Below, piece after piece: positions 1 to 7,984 of a DNA stretch of 42,029 bases (positions are counted from its first letter, which is position 1; each line of letters starts with the position of its first letter). Location: positions 8,109 through 50,137 of the forward strand of contig PAXI01000001.1 in assembly GCA_002714425.1 (NCBI GenBank). Reading direction: 5' to 3'. Both the position numbers and the translations under genes were made by a program. The notes beneath the pieces were generated by a model, which worked only from the letters and a program-made list of their open reading frames with translations, did not search any database and was not told the origin of the DNA. The stretch is from Chloroflexota bacterium (GTDB taxonomy: Bacteria; Chloroflexota; Dehalococcoidia; Lucifugimonadales; Lucifugimonadaceae).

Positions 1-9
1 ATGAAAAAG

Positions 10-36
10 CACCTGACAAATTCAGGTGTTTTTTTT
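10..36. terminator. Rho-independent terminator
   Basis: A 7-bp perfect stem (CACCTGA at 10-16, TCAGGTG at 22-28) has a 5-nt loop and is followed by eight T residues. An A-run precedes it, so it could also work on the minus strand. It would end a gene lying before the window or insulate the DapA-like gene that starts at 62. Confidence 0.75.
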
Positions 37-61
37 CTTTATATATGATATAAATATCATA

Positions 62-970
62 ATGCTAAAAGATTCAAAATATAGAGGTATTTTTGGAATA
101 CCTGCAACTCCATTCAACGAAGATGAAAGTTTAGATTTATACTCTTTGGAAAAAGTTTTAGATTTTACGTTGAATAATGGTTGCCACGGCATAGTTATGC
201 CTGTAATGGCAAGCGAATATCAATCCCTTACAGACAAAGAAAAAAAAGTCATTTTCAAAACCACTACAAAAATTGTCAATAATAAAATACCTACTGTTGC
301 TGGAGTTACTGGAGTGTCTGATATTCACTCAATTGAATTAGCTAAATATGCTGAAGATGTTGGTTTTGACTCAGTGATTACCATGCCACCACATAGTATG
401 CCTCCATCTACAACACAAGTAAATAAATTTTTTTCAAAAATTAATGATTCAATTAATATTCCCGTATGGATTCAAAATCATCCAAAAGGTCACCCACTAT
501 CGGCTGACCAACTTATTGAACTTTGTAACTCCTTTGAAAATATCTCTTTAATAAAAGAAGAAACTGCATATTCTGGACAAATGATCACAAATTTAATTCG
601 CGGAGACCTAAAGAAAAATATCAAAAGTATCATGGGCGGCATGGGATGTATGCACTTGATATCCGAATACAGCAGGGGAGCTACCGGTAATATGCCTGCA
701 TCTCATTATGGAGACATTCTTTCTAAAATATGGAACTTACTTGACTCTGGAGAGGAAAAACAAGCTATAGAAATGCATAACAGAATGATTCCACTTATTA
801 ATTTTGAAATGATTTATGGTGCCCCTGCATTTAAAGAAATCCTTGTTGAAAGAAAAATTATTAGATCTGCTACCACTAGATCTCCAGGGTTTAGGTCTTT
901 TGATGAATACGACTTTAAAGAATTAAAAAAACTAATGAAAACTGTTGAAGATTTATTTGATTGGAGATAA
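62..970 (+). CDS. DapA/NanA-family class I aldolase or dehydratase-like protein
   Basis: This is a (beta/alpha)8 protein of the dihydrodipicolinate synthase / N-acetylneuraminate lyase family, about 302 aa from the ATG at 62. An upstream in-frame start at 26 lies in the terminator tail and is unlikely. The N-terminal GIPATPF stretch and the Schiff-base lysine in SLIKEE (K165) are visible. The tyrosine of the usual YN-x-P motif is replaced by glutamine (IQNHP, Q138), and the usual GTTGE loop reads VMASE. It is therefore probably not DapA itself. A 2-keto-3-deoxy-sugar-acid aldolase or dehydratase would fit the sugar-acid enzymes elsewhere in the window, but the substrate cannot be read from sequence. 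It stands alone before groES. Confidence 0.75.
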   Translation: MLKDSKYRGIFGIPATPFNEDESLDLYSLEKVLDFTLNNGCHGIVMPVMASEYQSLTDKEKKVIFKTTTKIVNNKIPTVAGVTGVSDIHSIELAKYAEDVGFDSVITMPPHSMPPSTTQVNKFFSKINDSINIPVWIQNHPKGHPLSADQLIELCNSFENISLIKEETAYSGQMITNLIRGDLKKNIKSIMGGMGCMHLISEYSRGATGNMPASHYGDILSKIWNLLDSGEEKQAIEMHNRMIPLINFEMIYGAPAFKEILVERKIIRSATTRSPGFRSFDEYDFKELKKLMKTVEDLFDWR

Positions 971-1028
971 ATTTTTACCTGTAAACGTATGAATCTTGAT
1001 CTATTTGCTAATAAACTAGAATTTATAG

Positions 1029-1057
1029 TTGACGATTTATAAAACTATTAATAAAAT
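1029..1057 (+). promoter_or_regulatory. Sigma-70-type promoter for groES-groEL
   Basis: TTGACG (1029-1034), a 17-bp spacer and TAAAAT (1052-1057) lie about 55 bp before the groES start. No CIRCE element (TTAGCACTC-N9-GAGTGCTAA) is visible between 971 and 1113, so HrcA control is not supported here. Confidence 0.6.
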
Positions 1058-1113
1058 TAACTATTGGCGTAAGCAAATAAATTATACAAACAATTAATAG
1101 GAGATTAGATTTA

Positions 1114-1410
1114 GTGACAATTAAACTTAATCCACTTGGAGACAGAGTAGTGATACTTCCGTCTGAAGCTGAAGCTTCTACCTCTCCAGGAGGAATAATT
1201 ATTCCTGACACAGCAAAAGAAAAACCTCAGCAAGGTGAAATTGTAGCAGCTGGTCCAGGAAGAACAACAGACGACGGAAAACTTGTAGATTTGCCAGTAA
1301 AAGTTGGTCAATCTGTAATTTATTCAAAATATGCTGGTACTGAATACTCTGAAGGTGGAGTTGATTACCTAATTGTTAGAGAGAGCGATATACTCGCAAT
1401 CGTTGATTAA
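1114..1410 (+). CDS. groES: Co-chaperonin GroES
   Basis: This is the 98-aa heptameric lid of the GroEL chamber. It begins NPLGDRVVI with the mobile loop region [15 protein letters not shown], continues with [15 protein letters not shown], and ends with the [10 protein letters not shown] beta strand, all typical of GroES. The start is GTG, with AGGAG at 1099-1103 (10 nt spacing). The groEL gene follows after 21 nt, so the two form one transcript. Confidence 0.98.
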   Translation: MTIKLNPLGDRVVILPSEAEASTSPGGIIIPDTAKEKPQQGEIVAAGPGRTTDDGKLVDLPVKVGQSVIYSKYAGTEYSEGGVDYLIVRESDILAIVD

Positions 1411-1431
1411 GAAAATGGAGAATATAAAAAT

Positions 1432-3069
1432 ATGGCAGCTAAAGATTTAAAATTCAGTGATGATGCTCGAGCTAGGCTAAAAGAAGGTATAGACGTTTTG
1501 GCTAATACCCTTAAGTCAACACTTGGCCCTAGAGGGAGAAATGTCATTGTAGATAAAAAGTTCGGTCCTCCTCAAGTTAATTCGGATGGTGTTACTATAG
1601 CAAAGGAAATCGATTTAGATGATCCTTTTGCAAACATGGGTGCACAACTACTTAAAGAGGTATCAAAGAAAACTAATGATGATGCAGGAGATGGTACAAC
1701 AACTTCTACTGTTTTAGCCCAGGCAATTATTTCTGAAGGATTCAAAAATGTTGCAGCTGGTGCAGATCCAATGGCGCTTAAGCGTGGAATGGACATAGCA
1801 ATGGATACAGTAAGAAAATCAATTGCAGGTCAATCTACAACAGTAAGCACCAAGGAACAAATTGAAAATGTTGCAGTACTGTCATCTCATGACGATGAAA
1901 TGGGAAGTCTTATTTCTGATGTAATGGATAAAGTTGGTAAAGACGGAGTAATAACCGTTGATGAATCCAAATCATTATCTTACGAAACTGAGTTTGTTGA
2001 AGGTATGAACATTGATAGAGGTTATTTATCACCTTATTTTGTTACCAATTCAGAGAGACAAGAGTCGGTACTAGATGATACTTACGTATTGATTACTAGT
2101 GAAAAAATTTCAGCTGTGTCTGATCTTCTTCCAGTACTTGAGAAAGTTCTTCAGACAAATAAAAACATACTAGTTATTGCTGAAGATGTCGAAGGCGAAG
2201 CTCTAGCAACCTTGGTTGTAAACAAATTAAGAGGGACTTTAAATGTTGCTGCAGTTAAAGCACCTGGATTTGGTGACCGAAGAAAAGCTATGCTTGAAGA
2301 TATTGCTATCCTAACAGGAGGAACTGTTATATCTGAAGAAATTGGTAGAAAGCTTGACTCTGTCACGTTAGATGATTTGGGTAAATGTAAACAAATTGTA
2401 GTGAAAAAAGATGACACTACTTTTGTTGACGGAGCAGGATCTGTAGATCAAATAAACGGAAGAAAAGCAGAGATAGAGAGTCAAATAGCAGATACAACTT
2501 CTGATTACGACAGAGAAAAACTTCAAGAAAGACTAGCTAAGCTTTCTGGTGGTGTTGCAATTCTTAGAGTTGGAGCAGCAACTGAAGTAGAAATGAAAGA
2601 GAAAAAGCAAAGAATGGAAGATGCATTATCAGCTACCAGAGCAGCAGTTGAGGAAGGTATTGTTCCAGGCGGGGGAAGCGTTCTAATTAAAGCTTCTCAA
2701 GCGCTATCTAAAGTCAAATCAAAAATAGATGATGAACAAACTGGGGTTGAAGTACTAAAAAGAGCCTTACTCGCTCCTATAAGTGTTATTGCAGGCAACT
2801 GTGGTCACGAAGGTGCAGTAATTCTTAATAAAGTTTCTGAAAGCTCAGACAAGAATTTTGGTTTTGACGCTCATAAAGCTGAGTATGGAGATATGCTAGA
2901 AATGGGAATAGTAGATCCAGCTAAAGTAACACGAGCTGCAGTAGAAAACGCTGTCTCGGTTGCTGGAATGATTCTTACGACAGAGGCATTAATCAGTGAA
3001 AAAGATGAGCCAGCACCTCCTATGCCTGCAGGACCTCCTGGGGGTGATATGGGCGGAATGGGCTTCTAA
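1432..3069 (+). CDS. groEL: Chaperonin GroEL (60 kDa)
   Basis: This 545-aa ATP-dependent folding chamber subunit has the ATP-binding [11 protein letters not shown] segment near residue 86. It also has the [15 protein letters not shown]-terminal stretch, [12 protein letters not shown] near residue 405, and a Gly/Met-rich tail ending GGMGF. It follows groES by 21 nt with a GGAG ribosome site and is closed by a strong terminator. Only this copy is in the window. Confidence 0.99.
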   Translation: MAAKDLKFSDDARARLKEGIDVLANTLKSTLGPRGRNVIVDKKFGPPQVNSDGVTIAKEIDLDDPFANMGAQLLKEVSKKTNDDAGDGTTTSTVLAQAIISEGFKNVAAGADPMALKRGMDIAMDTVRKSIAGQSTTVSTKEQIENVAVLSSHDDEMGSLISDVMDKVGKDGVITVDESKSLSYETEFVEGMNIDRGYLSPYFVTNSERQESVLDDTYVLITSEKISAVSDLLPVLEKVLQTNKNILVIAEDVEGEALATLVVNKLRGTLNVAAVKAPGFGDRRKAMLEDIAILTGGTVISEEIGRKLDSVTLDDLGKCKQIVVKKDDTTFVDGAGSVDQINGRKAEIESQIADTTSDYDREKLQERLAKLSGGVAILRVGAATEVEMKEKKQRMEDALSATRAAVEEGIVPGGGSVLIKASQALSKVKSKIDDEQTGVEVLKRALLAPISVIAGNCGHEGAVILNKVSESSDKNFGFDAHKAEYGDMLEMGIVDPAKVTRAAVENAVSVAGMILTTEALISEKDEPAPPMPAGPPGGDMGGMGF

Positions 3070-3093
3070 TAAAAAAGTAAATATAAAAAAAAG

Positions 3094-3125
3094 GAGAGTT
3101 AAAAATTTTAACTCTCTTTTTTTTT
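3094..3125. terminator. Terminator after groEL
   Basis: GAGAGTTAAAA (3094-3104) pairs with TTTTAACTCTC (3106-3116) and is followed by a run of nine T. An A-run on the left side gives the mirror T-run on the minus strand. It therefore probably ends both groEL and the converging DUF5343 gene. Confidence 0.85.
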
Positions 3126-3821
3126 CTACTCTTCGCCTGATAGAATCTCATATAATTTATTCATACCATCAAGCCATTTAATTTGAACATCAGAGTTCCA
3201 TGATGGATCATAATCTGGATACTTAGACAATATCTTACTTGCTAGTTCAAATTTATAAGAAACTTCTTTATTGATATCATTTGTAACTTTTGTATCTATC
3301 TGAATTTTATTACTAGAATCGCTTATATCATTAGATAATTTTTTTAAAGTACTTTTATTTCTTGTTTTTCCATGTCTGCCAGCTAAAATATGTTTTGAAA
3401 GTTTTATTCCAGCAAATTGGGCAGCTCTGATAAAAAAAGCTTCGCATTTCACAATAACCCCTTCTTTTGTTCCAAAAGATTTGAAGGCCTCTCTAAATTG
3501 ACCCTTACTTGCTCTTGAAAGATCTAATCTGAAGACTGGCTCATAAAAGTCACTTAAAACACTGTAAAGGACAGACTTTCTTTCTTCTCCCTCGGCAAAT
3601 ACTAACCCTTCAAGAGATTTTTTTGGACGACCATCCTGATCAATTAAATTTAAAACCTTTAAAGTTGTCATTAATTGTGTACCTGAGCTACCAGAAAATC
3701 TTGCCCCCCAGACGCTTCTGTCTATTCGGTCTGGAATTCCTTCATCAAATAAAAATTCCAAAAAAGTTTGGAATGTACGATAGGGAACATAGGGAGGAAT
3801 TGTTTTTTGCTCTTGAAACAT
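3126..3821 (-). CDS. DUF5343-domain protein of unknown function
   Basis: About 231 aa from the ATG at 3821; a TTG at 3836 would add five residues, and neither start has a strong Shine-Dalgarno. The N-terminal half matches what I recall of DUF5343: PYVPYRTFQTFLEFL, then GIPDRIDRSVW, then a TQLMTTLKVLNLID helix that looks like a winged-helix core. A basic, Ser/Asn-rich linker (roughly residues 150-190) precedes a C-terminal helical segment ending GMNKLYEILSGEE. There is no signal peptide or membrane segment. It is divergent from the ParB-like gene, with an inverted repeat in the 98-bp gap. The function is unknown; DNA binding is an inference. Confidence 0.6.
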   Translation of the reverse strand: MFQEQKTIPPYVPYRTFQTFLEFLFDEGIPDRIDRSVWGARFSGSSGTQLMTTLKVLNLIDQDGRPKKSLEGLVFAEGEERKSVLYSVLSDFYEPVFRLDLSRASKGQFREAFKSFGTKEGVIVKCEAFFIRAAQFAGIKLSKHILAGRHGKTRNKSTLKKLSNDISDSSNKIQIDTKVTNDINKEVSYKFELASKILSKYPDYDPSWNSDVQIKWLDGMNKLYEILSGEE

Positions 3822-3880
3822 ATTTTTTATTCTCAAAACTACTAAAATTATATACTTTACAATTAAGAATATATCCCATA

Positions 3881-3908
3881 AATTCTAAAGTCAAATCATT
3901 TTAGAATT
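3881..3908. promoter_or_regulatory. Perfect inverted repeat, operator candidate
   Basis: AATTCTAAA (3881-3889) and TTTAGAATT (3900-3908) form 9-bp perfect arms separated by 10 bp. The half-site centres are 19 bp apart, about two helical turns. It lies 12 bp before the ParB-like start at 3920 and inside the divergent spacer with the DUF5343 gene. There is no T-run, so a terminator is unlikely. Autoregulation by the neighbouring helix-turn-helix protein is an inference. Confidence 0.5.
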
Positions 3909-3919
3909 GATTGTTTCCC

Positions 3920-4897
3920 ATGTTGGACAGTTTTAGAAATTACTTTTTGGAATGTAGAAAATTAAAGTATGAAAAATTATTTTATATTGAAAGGCGTAAA
4001 AAATTGAGGATACCTATAAACGAAATATTTCCTAATCCAGATATTCCTAAATCAGAAAAAAGAGAAAATTCTAAACCAAATAACAAATTTAAAAAGAACC
4101 CTGTGGTTCTTGCAACAAAAAATGGTTATGTTTTATTAGCTGGTACTAGCAAAATATCATATGCAAAAGAAAGGGGGGAAAGTTCCATAGAATGTACGGT
4201 AAAAGAATATGTAAATGAGCAAGAAAAATTTGAGCTTTTATTATCTGAAAATTACCACTCTTCACTTATGTCGCCTATGGATCTTGGCGGATCTTTTATT
4301 AAGTACAGAGAAAAGTATGACATAACACAGCAAGAATTAGCACGAAGAACAGGAATAACTCCAGGAACAATACATCACTATGAAAGCCTAATTAGAACTT
4401 TAAACCCTAAGCTTGGCGAAGCTCTGTCTGCAGGGTTATTAACATTTAAAGAAGCAAGATCTATAGCAGACTTAGACGATCATGACAGGCAAATGGAAAT
4501 AGCTAAGCCGTTCCTTGAAGGAAAATTATCAAGTGTTTATGTAGAAAAAATAGTTGGTCGAGCAAAAATAGCCTCGATACTGAGTGTAGATCAAATAATT
4601 GACGAGGTAGTAAATGGAAAAAAATCTCATATTGTGAACAAAAATGATAATTTGTCTAGATTAGAAAGAAAGCCTAGCGCTACTAGTACTGAATTAATTG
4701 AAAACTCAATCTTAAAAATTGCAGGAGAATTAGAAGCTTTACAGATAAAAAATATTCCTGAGTATAGGAGGCTGAAATTAATTAGTAGTCTAAGGATACT
4801 GGAGACCAGGCTTAAGTATTCATTAAACAACTTAAATGGAGGTTTTACGTCTAAGTATAGTACGCCAAAATCCTATTCAAATAGAATAAAGGTTTAA
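3920..4897 (+). CDS. ParB/KorB-like DNA-binding protein with degenerate N-terminal domain
   Basis: About 325 aa from the ATG at 3920; a TTG at 3911 is also possible. The ParB-like N-domain is seen as IPINEIFPNP (near residue 30), then a YVLLAG strand, then LLSENYHSSLMSPMD, which matches the ENLQR-x-DL-x-P-x-E region of ParB. The CTP-binding GERR motif is replaced by LAGTSKISY. A KorB-type helix-turn-helix follows: DITQQELARRTGITPGTIHHY, then GEALSAGLLTFKEARSIADL. A basic linker and two C-terminal helices could dimerise. No ParA or parS site is visible. A transcription regulator descended from ParB is as likely as a partition protein. Confidence 0.7.
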   Translation: MLDSFRNYFLECRKLKYEKLFYIERRKKLRIPINEIFPNPDIPKSEKRENSKPNNKFKKNPVVLATKNGYVLLAGTSKISYAKERGESSIECTVKEYVNEQEKFELLLSENYHSSLMSPMDLGGSFIKYREKYDITQQELARRTGITPGTIHHYESLIRTLNPKLGEALSAGLLTFKEARSIADLDDHDRQMEIAKPFLEGKLSSVYVEKIVGRAKIASILSVDQIIDEVVNGKKSHIVNKNDNLSRLERKPSATSTELIENSILKIAGELEALQIKNIPEYRRLKLISSLRILETRLKYSLNNLNGGFTSKYSTPKSYSNRIKV

Positions 4898-4931
4898 ATT
4901 TAATTTTATGGAGACAGATATAAATTCTATA

Positions 4932-5055
4932 TATAATGCGGACACATTTTGTATAGAACTCCTAAATAAAAAAGACTATTGTATTTAGGAGCGATTGTCT
5001 CTTCCGGTTATGGTCATAAAAACGCCCCTCCTCTTACGCCTCTGGAGGGGCGCTT
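4932..5055 (+). ncRNA. Possible small RNA or leaderless hairpin transcript
   Basis: The 136-bp gap after the ParB-like gene holds a consensus TATAAT at 4932-4937, a perfect 10-bp stem (CTCCTAAATA 4959-4968, TATTTAGGAG 4982-4991, 13-nt loop), and a GC-rich terminator-type hairpin (5023-5052) followed by CTTTT. A transcript of about 110 nt would fit. I do not recognise an RNA family, and the -35 region is poor. The first hairpin lacks a T-run, so it is not an ordinary terminator. Confidence 0.25.
5014..5052 (-). terminator. Terminator of the MFS transporter gene
   Basis: A 9-bp GC-rich stem (CGCCCCTCC at 5023-5031, GGAGGGGCG at 5044-5052) stands out in this AT-rich sequence. Read on the minus strand it is followed by TTTTTATG. 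One arm lies inside the last codons of the transporter gene, so the hairpin overlaps the coding end. Confidence 0.8.
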
Positions 5056-6257
5056 TTCATAGGTAATACTAAGGATAAAGTTGCGCCAATAAGAGCTATA
5101 ATACCTGAAAAAATTACTACGCCATGAAATCCACTTGATTCGTTTATTATGCCGGCAAATATCGGTGTTATAGAGCCAATTACTGACCCGCCAGTAAACA
5201 TTAAGGCCGTACCTGAGCCTTCAGATCCTTTGTCAACCATATCCATAGCAGCGGCATTTATTATTGGCATAACAGAAAAAAAGAATAAACCTAAACACCC
5301 AACAAGAAAAGTCATCATAATACCACTATCAAAAAATAAAAATAAAAAAATTAAAATTGTCATTAAAATCATCGCAAAAGAAATAACTGGCCTCCTACCT
5401 AACTTGTCCGAAAAGTTGCCCATTATTGGAGTGGAAATGATACCTGCCATGGTAATTAATGCAACATGAACACCCACAAGAGTATTTGAGTACTCAAGAA
5501 CTTCACGCATGTAAATAACTAAAAAAACCTGAAAGGAGGTGTGAACTGCTCCTCTCATAGCCCCAAGCAAGGCCATGCCTAGAACACTATAATTATTTAA
5601 TAGAGTTTTTGCAGATCGAAAATAGTCTCTAATAGCGATATTACCCTCAGATTCACTTCCAGCAGACTTAAACTTAAAAATTACCAATAGCCCTGTTATT
5701 ATCATGGGTATTGATAAACATACAGCAATTATTCTCCATGAAATACCTGAGAAAAAGACGTAACTTCCAATTGTTCCGGCCAAAAGAAAACCTATAATTA
5801 TTGGCGACGCAGTATTTCCAATTTGAGCTCCGGTCAAATGAGCTGACATTGCAAACCCTCTTCTCTCGGGGTATCTAGCTGCAAGAGTACCAAAAGCTGG
5901 GGCATGCCATAATGATGTACCGAAACCGATAATAGCTACTCCAAAGAGTAATGCCCAATAAAGCGGAGAAACACCTATTATGAAATAACCTAACCCAACC
6001 ATAATCATAGATATAAAAAGTATCCATGCAATTTTTTTTCTAAACATGTCTGTTAGTATTCCTGCTGGAATGTTCGCAATTCCTGATGATATAGATTGAA
6101 CAGTAGATATACCACCTACTCCTACATCTGAAAGACCTAATGTAGATTTTATGCTAGGTATCATGACTAGAAGAGCACCTTGGCCAAAATGCTTAACTCC
6201 ATGACCGGCTGACAGGCCATATAACAATGACATTGATTGCTTATTTTTTTTACCCAA
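5034..6257 (-). CDS. MFS transporter, 12-TM, fosmidomycin-resistance-like
   Basis: This inner-membrane major-facilitator transporter (407 aa) has about 12 hydrophobic segments. It has the loop 2-3 motif GILTDMFRKK and its C-half repeat GNFSDKLGRRP. The start GHGVKHFGQGALLVMIPSIK resembles the Fsr-type exporters. The TTG at 6257 follows the aminotransferase stop by one base, giving translational coupling; the ATG at 6233 is an alternative 399-aa start. Pairing with an aminotransferase suggests transport of an amino or keto compound, but the substrate and direction are unknown. Confidence 0.8.
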   Translation of the reverse strand: MGKKNKQSMSLLYGLSAGHGVKHFGQGALLVMIPSIKSTLGLSDVGVGGISTVQSISSGIANIPAGILTDMFRKKIAWILFISMIMVGLGYFIIGVSPLYWALLFGVAIIGFGTSLWHAPAFGTLAARYPERRGFAMSAHLTGAQIGNTASPIIIGFLLAGTIGSYVFFSGISWRIIAVCLSIPMIITGLLVIFKFKSAGSESEGNIAIRDYFRSAKTLLNNYSVLGMALLGAMRGAVHTSFQVFLVIYMREVLEYSNTLVGVHVALITMAGIISTPIMGNFSDKLGRRPVISFAMILMTILIFLFLFFDSGIMMTFLVGCLGLFFFSVMPIINAAAMDMVDKGSEGSGTALMFTGGSVIGSITPIFAGIINESSGFHGVVIFSGIIALIGATLSLVLPMKSAPPEA

Positions 6258-6258
6258 A

Positions 6259-7638
6259 TTACTGACTCAATTTTTTATTTACTGTCGCTATAGATTCATC
6301 AATAATACTACATAATTCTTCTGTTTGATCTGCATTTATAGTTAATGGAGGAGCAATAGGTAATATAAATGCAGGGACTCTAATCCAAACACCTCTTTTT
6401 CTCAACTCATCCGTAAGAAGCTTGTTTAGTCCAACTGAACTATCAAAGTGTTTTTTTGAAGCTCTATCTTCAACAAATTCTATACCTTGAATTAATCCAA
6501 CTCCTCTTACGTCGCCAATTATTTCATATTTTTCTTTCATTTCTATTAGTTTTTCGCTAATCTGCAAGCCTCTAAGCTTTGCGTTCTGAACAAGGTCATT
6601 TTTTTCTACAATTTTCAGATTTGCTAAAGCGGCTGCGGCCCCTGCGGGGTGAGCAGAATATGTATACATATGACTCCATACTTTTTCAGGCCCTCCGGCA
6701 AAAGCATTTGAAACTTTTTTAGTAGAAACAGTACCGCCAAGTGGAAAGTACCCAGATGTTACGCCCTTTGCAAAACTCATAATATCTGGAACGGTTTTTA
6801 CTAAATTTGCACCAAACCACTCCCCTAATCTTCCAAAACCTGTAATTACTTCATCAAAAATTAACAATACCCCGTACTTATCACATATTTCTCTTACTAA
6901 TGGCCAGTAGCTTTCGTGAGGAACTATGCCTCCCAGAGGCTGTGAAACAGGTTCACCTATAACTGCTGAAACAGACTCTGCACCTTCAAAAATAATAGCA
7001 TCCTCGATGGCCTGCGCAGAATTCATTGCATTTTCTTCAGGAGATTTTGATCCGAACTCATCACGATAAAAATGAGGATGAGGTACAGTTACAACGTTTA
7101 ATGGTTTTGGCTGGTAATCAGTTCTAGGAAAGCCAGGATGCCCGCCTAACCACATAGTTCCATATGTTGAACCGTGATAGGATCCTTTTCTAGAAATAAT
7201 TTTATACCGACCTTTTTCACCGTTTCTTACATGAAATGCTTGAGCTAATTTTAATGAAGATTCATTGGCCTCTGAACCACCTTGACAAAAAAAAGATCTA
7301 GATAGGCCTCCTGGAGTAATCTCTGATATTTTTTTAGCCAATTCAGCACTCTTAGGAGTTATACCTGAATAAACATTCATACTCACCGAGTTCAATTGAT
7401 CATAAATTGCTTTTGAAATTATTTTTTGACCATGCCCTACATTTCTAAAATACATTCCTGAAATACCATCTATATACCTATTTCCTTCAACATCGTTTAT
7501 ATAAATTCCATCTGATGATTCCATAACTAACGGGCCGCCCTCTTCAGCCATCAAGGTTTGATTAGTCATTCCTACATACATATGCTCTATGGCCATTTTT
7601 TGATAATAATTCATATCTTTTTGGTCTTTATTAGTCAA
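6259..7638 (-). CDS. Class III PLP-dependent aminotransferase (omega-amino acid type)
   Basis: A 459-aa fold-type I aminotransferase moving an amino group from an omega-amino acid or amine to a keto acid. The PLP sites are GSEANESSLKLA (about 121-132), SYHGSTYGT, the aspartate of IFDEVITGFGRLG (D262) and the Schiff-base lysine in SFAKGVTSGYFPLGG (K291). The TTG start at 7638 is preferred over the ATG at 7614 because it has AGGAA about 8 nt upstream. It is first in a two-gene minus-strand unit with the transporter. The exact substrate (beta-alanine, taurine, putrescine) cannot be assigned. Confidence 0.9.
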   Translation of the reverse strand: MTNKDQKDMNYYQKMAIEHMYVGMTNQTLMAEEGGPLVMESSDGIYINDVEGNRYIDGISGMYFRNVGHGQKIISKAIYDQLNSVSMNVYSGITPKSAELAKKISEITPGGLSRSFFCQGGSEANESSLKLAQAFHVRNGEKGRYKIISRKGSYHGSTYGTMWLGGHPGFPRTDYQPKPLNVVTVPHPHFYRDEFGSKSPEENAMNSAQAIEDAIIFEGAESVSAVIGEPVSQPLGGIVPHESYWPLVREICDKYGVLLIFDEVITGFGRLGEWFGANLVKTVPDIMSFAKGVTSGYFPLGGTVSTKKVSNAFAGGPEKVWSHMYTYSAHPAGAAAALANLKIVEKNDLVQNAKLRGLQISEKLIEMKEKYEIIGDVRGVGLIQGIEFVEDRASKKHFDSSVGLNKLLTDELRKRGVWIRVPAFILPIAPPLTINADQTEELCSIIDESIATVNKKLSQ

Positions 7639-7685
7639 TATTTGTTCCTATAAACTTTTTATATGAAAGTATTTTACAACCTATA

Positions 7686-7934
7686 ATGAAATTAATTGAT
7701 AACAAAAAGCCAAAAACCTCATCTTTATTGATAGGTATTATTTTTGGGATATTAATTTCTTCCGGATATAGTGTCATGTCCATAATTATATGCTCAGGAC
7801 TTTTAATTTGTCCTAAAGCTTGGGAACCTTTCATTTTTATATTTTTTTTAGTTTTTTTACTAATTACAGCTTTTTTTACAACAATTTTTCTGATTTTATT
7901 TAAGTTGTATAAATTTTTTGATATTTCTAATTAG
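7686..7934 (+). CDS. Small two- to three-helix membrane protein, unknown
   Basis: Eighty-two residues with a short basic N-terminus (KLIDNKKPKTSS) and strongly hydrophobic segments at about 13-42 and 48-73. It sits alone between the aminotransferase and dihydrolipoamide dehydrogenase genes. There is no clear Shine-Dalgarno and no recognised family. Supporting coding status: it is the only open frame in this spacer and has membrane-protein composition. Against: AT-rich sequence easily gives hydrophobic open frames. Confidence 0.45.
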   Translation: MKLIDNKKPKTSSLLIGIIFGILISSGYSVMSIIICSGLLICPKAWEPFIFIFFLVFLLITAFFTTIFLILFKLYKFFDISN

Positions 7935-7944
7935 ATCTTAAATG

Positions 7945-7950
7945 TATAAT
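7945..7950 (+). promoter_or_regulatory. -10 box before lpd
   Basis: A perfect TATAAT lies 34 bp before the dihydrolipoamide dehydrogenase start. The nearest TTGATA (7918-7923) is 21 bp away, too far for a standard -35, so the upstream element is uncertain. Confidence 0.4.
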
Positions 7951-7984
7951 GATTTTATATTTACAAAAAATTTAAGGAAATATT

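Noticed and set aside
971-1113. CIRCE heat-shock operator before groES
   Set aside because: No TTAGCACTC/GAGTGCTAA pair is present; only a plain promoter is seen.
2996-3181. Open frame overlapping the groEL end
   Set aside because: It is an out-of-frame shadow of groEL running through the terminator; no ribosome site and no family-like sequence.
4898-5033. Insertion-sequence end or SRP RNA in the hairpin spacer
   Set aside because: No transposase, paired terminal repeats or target duplication, and the conserved SRP RNA tetraloop region is absent.
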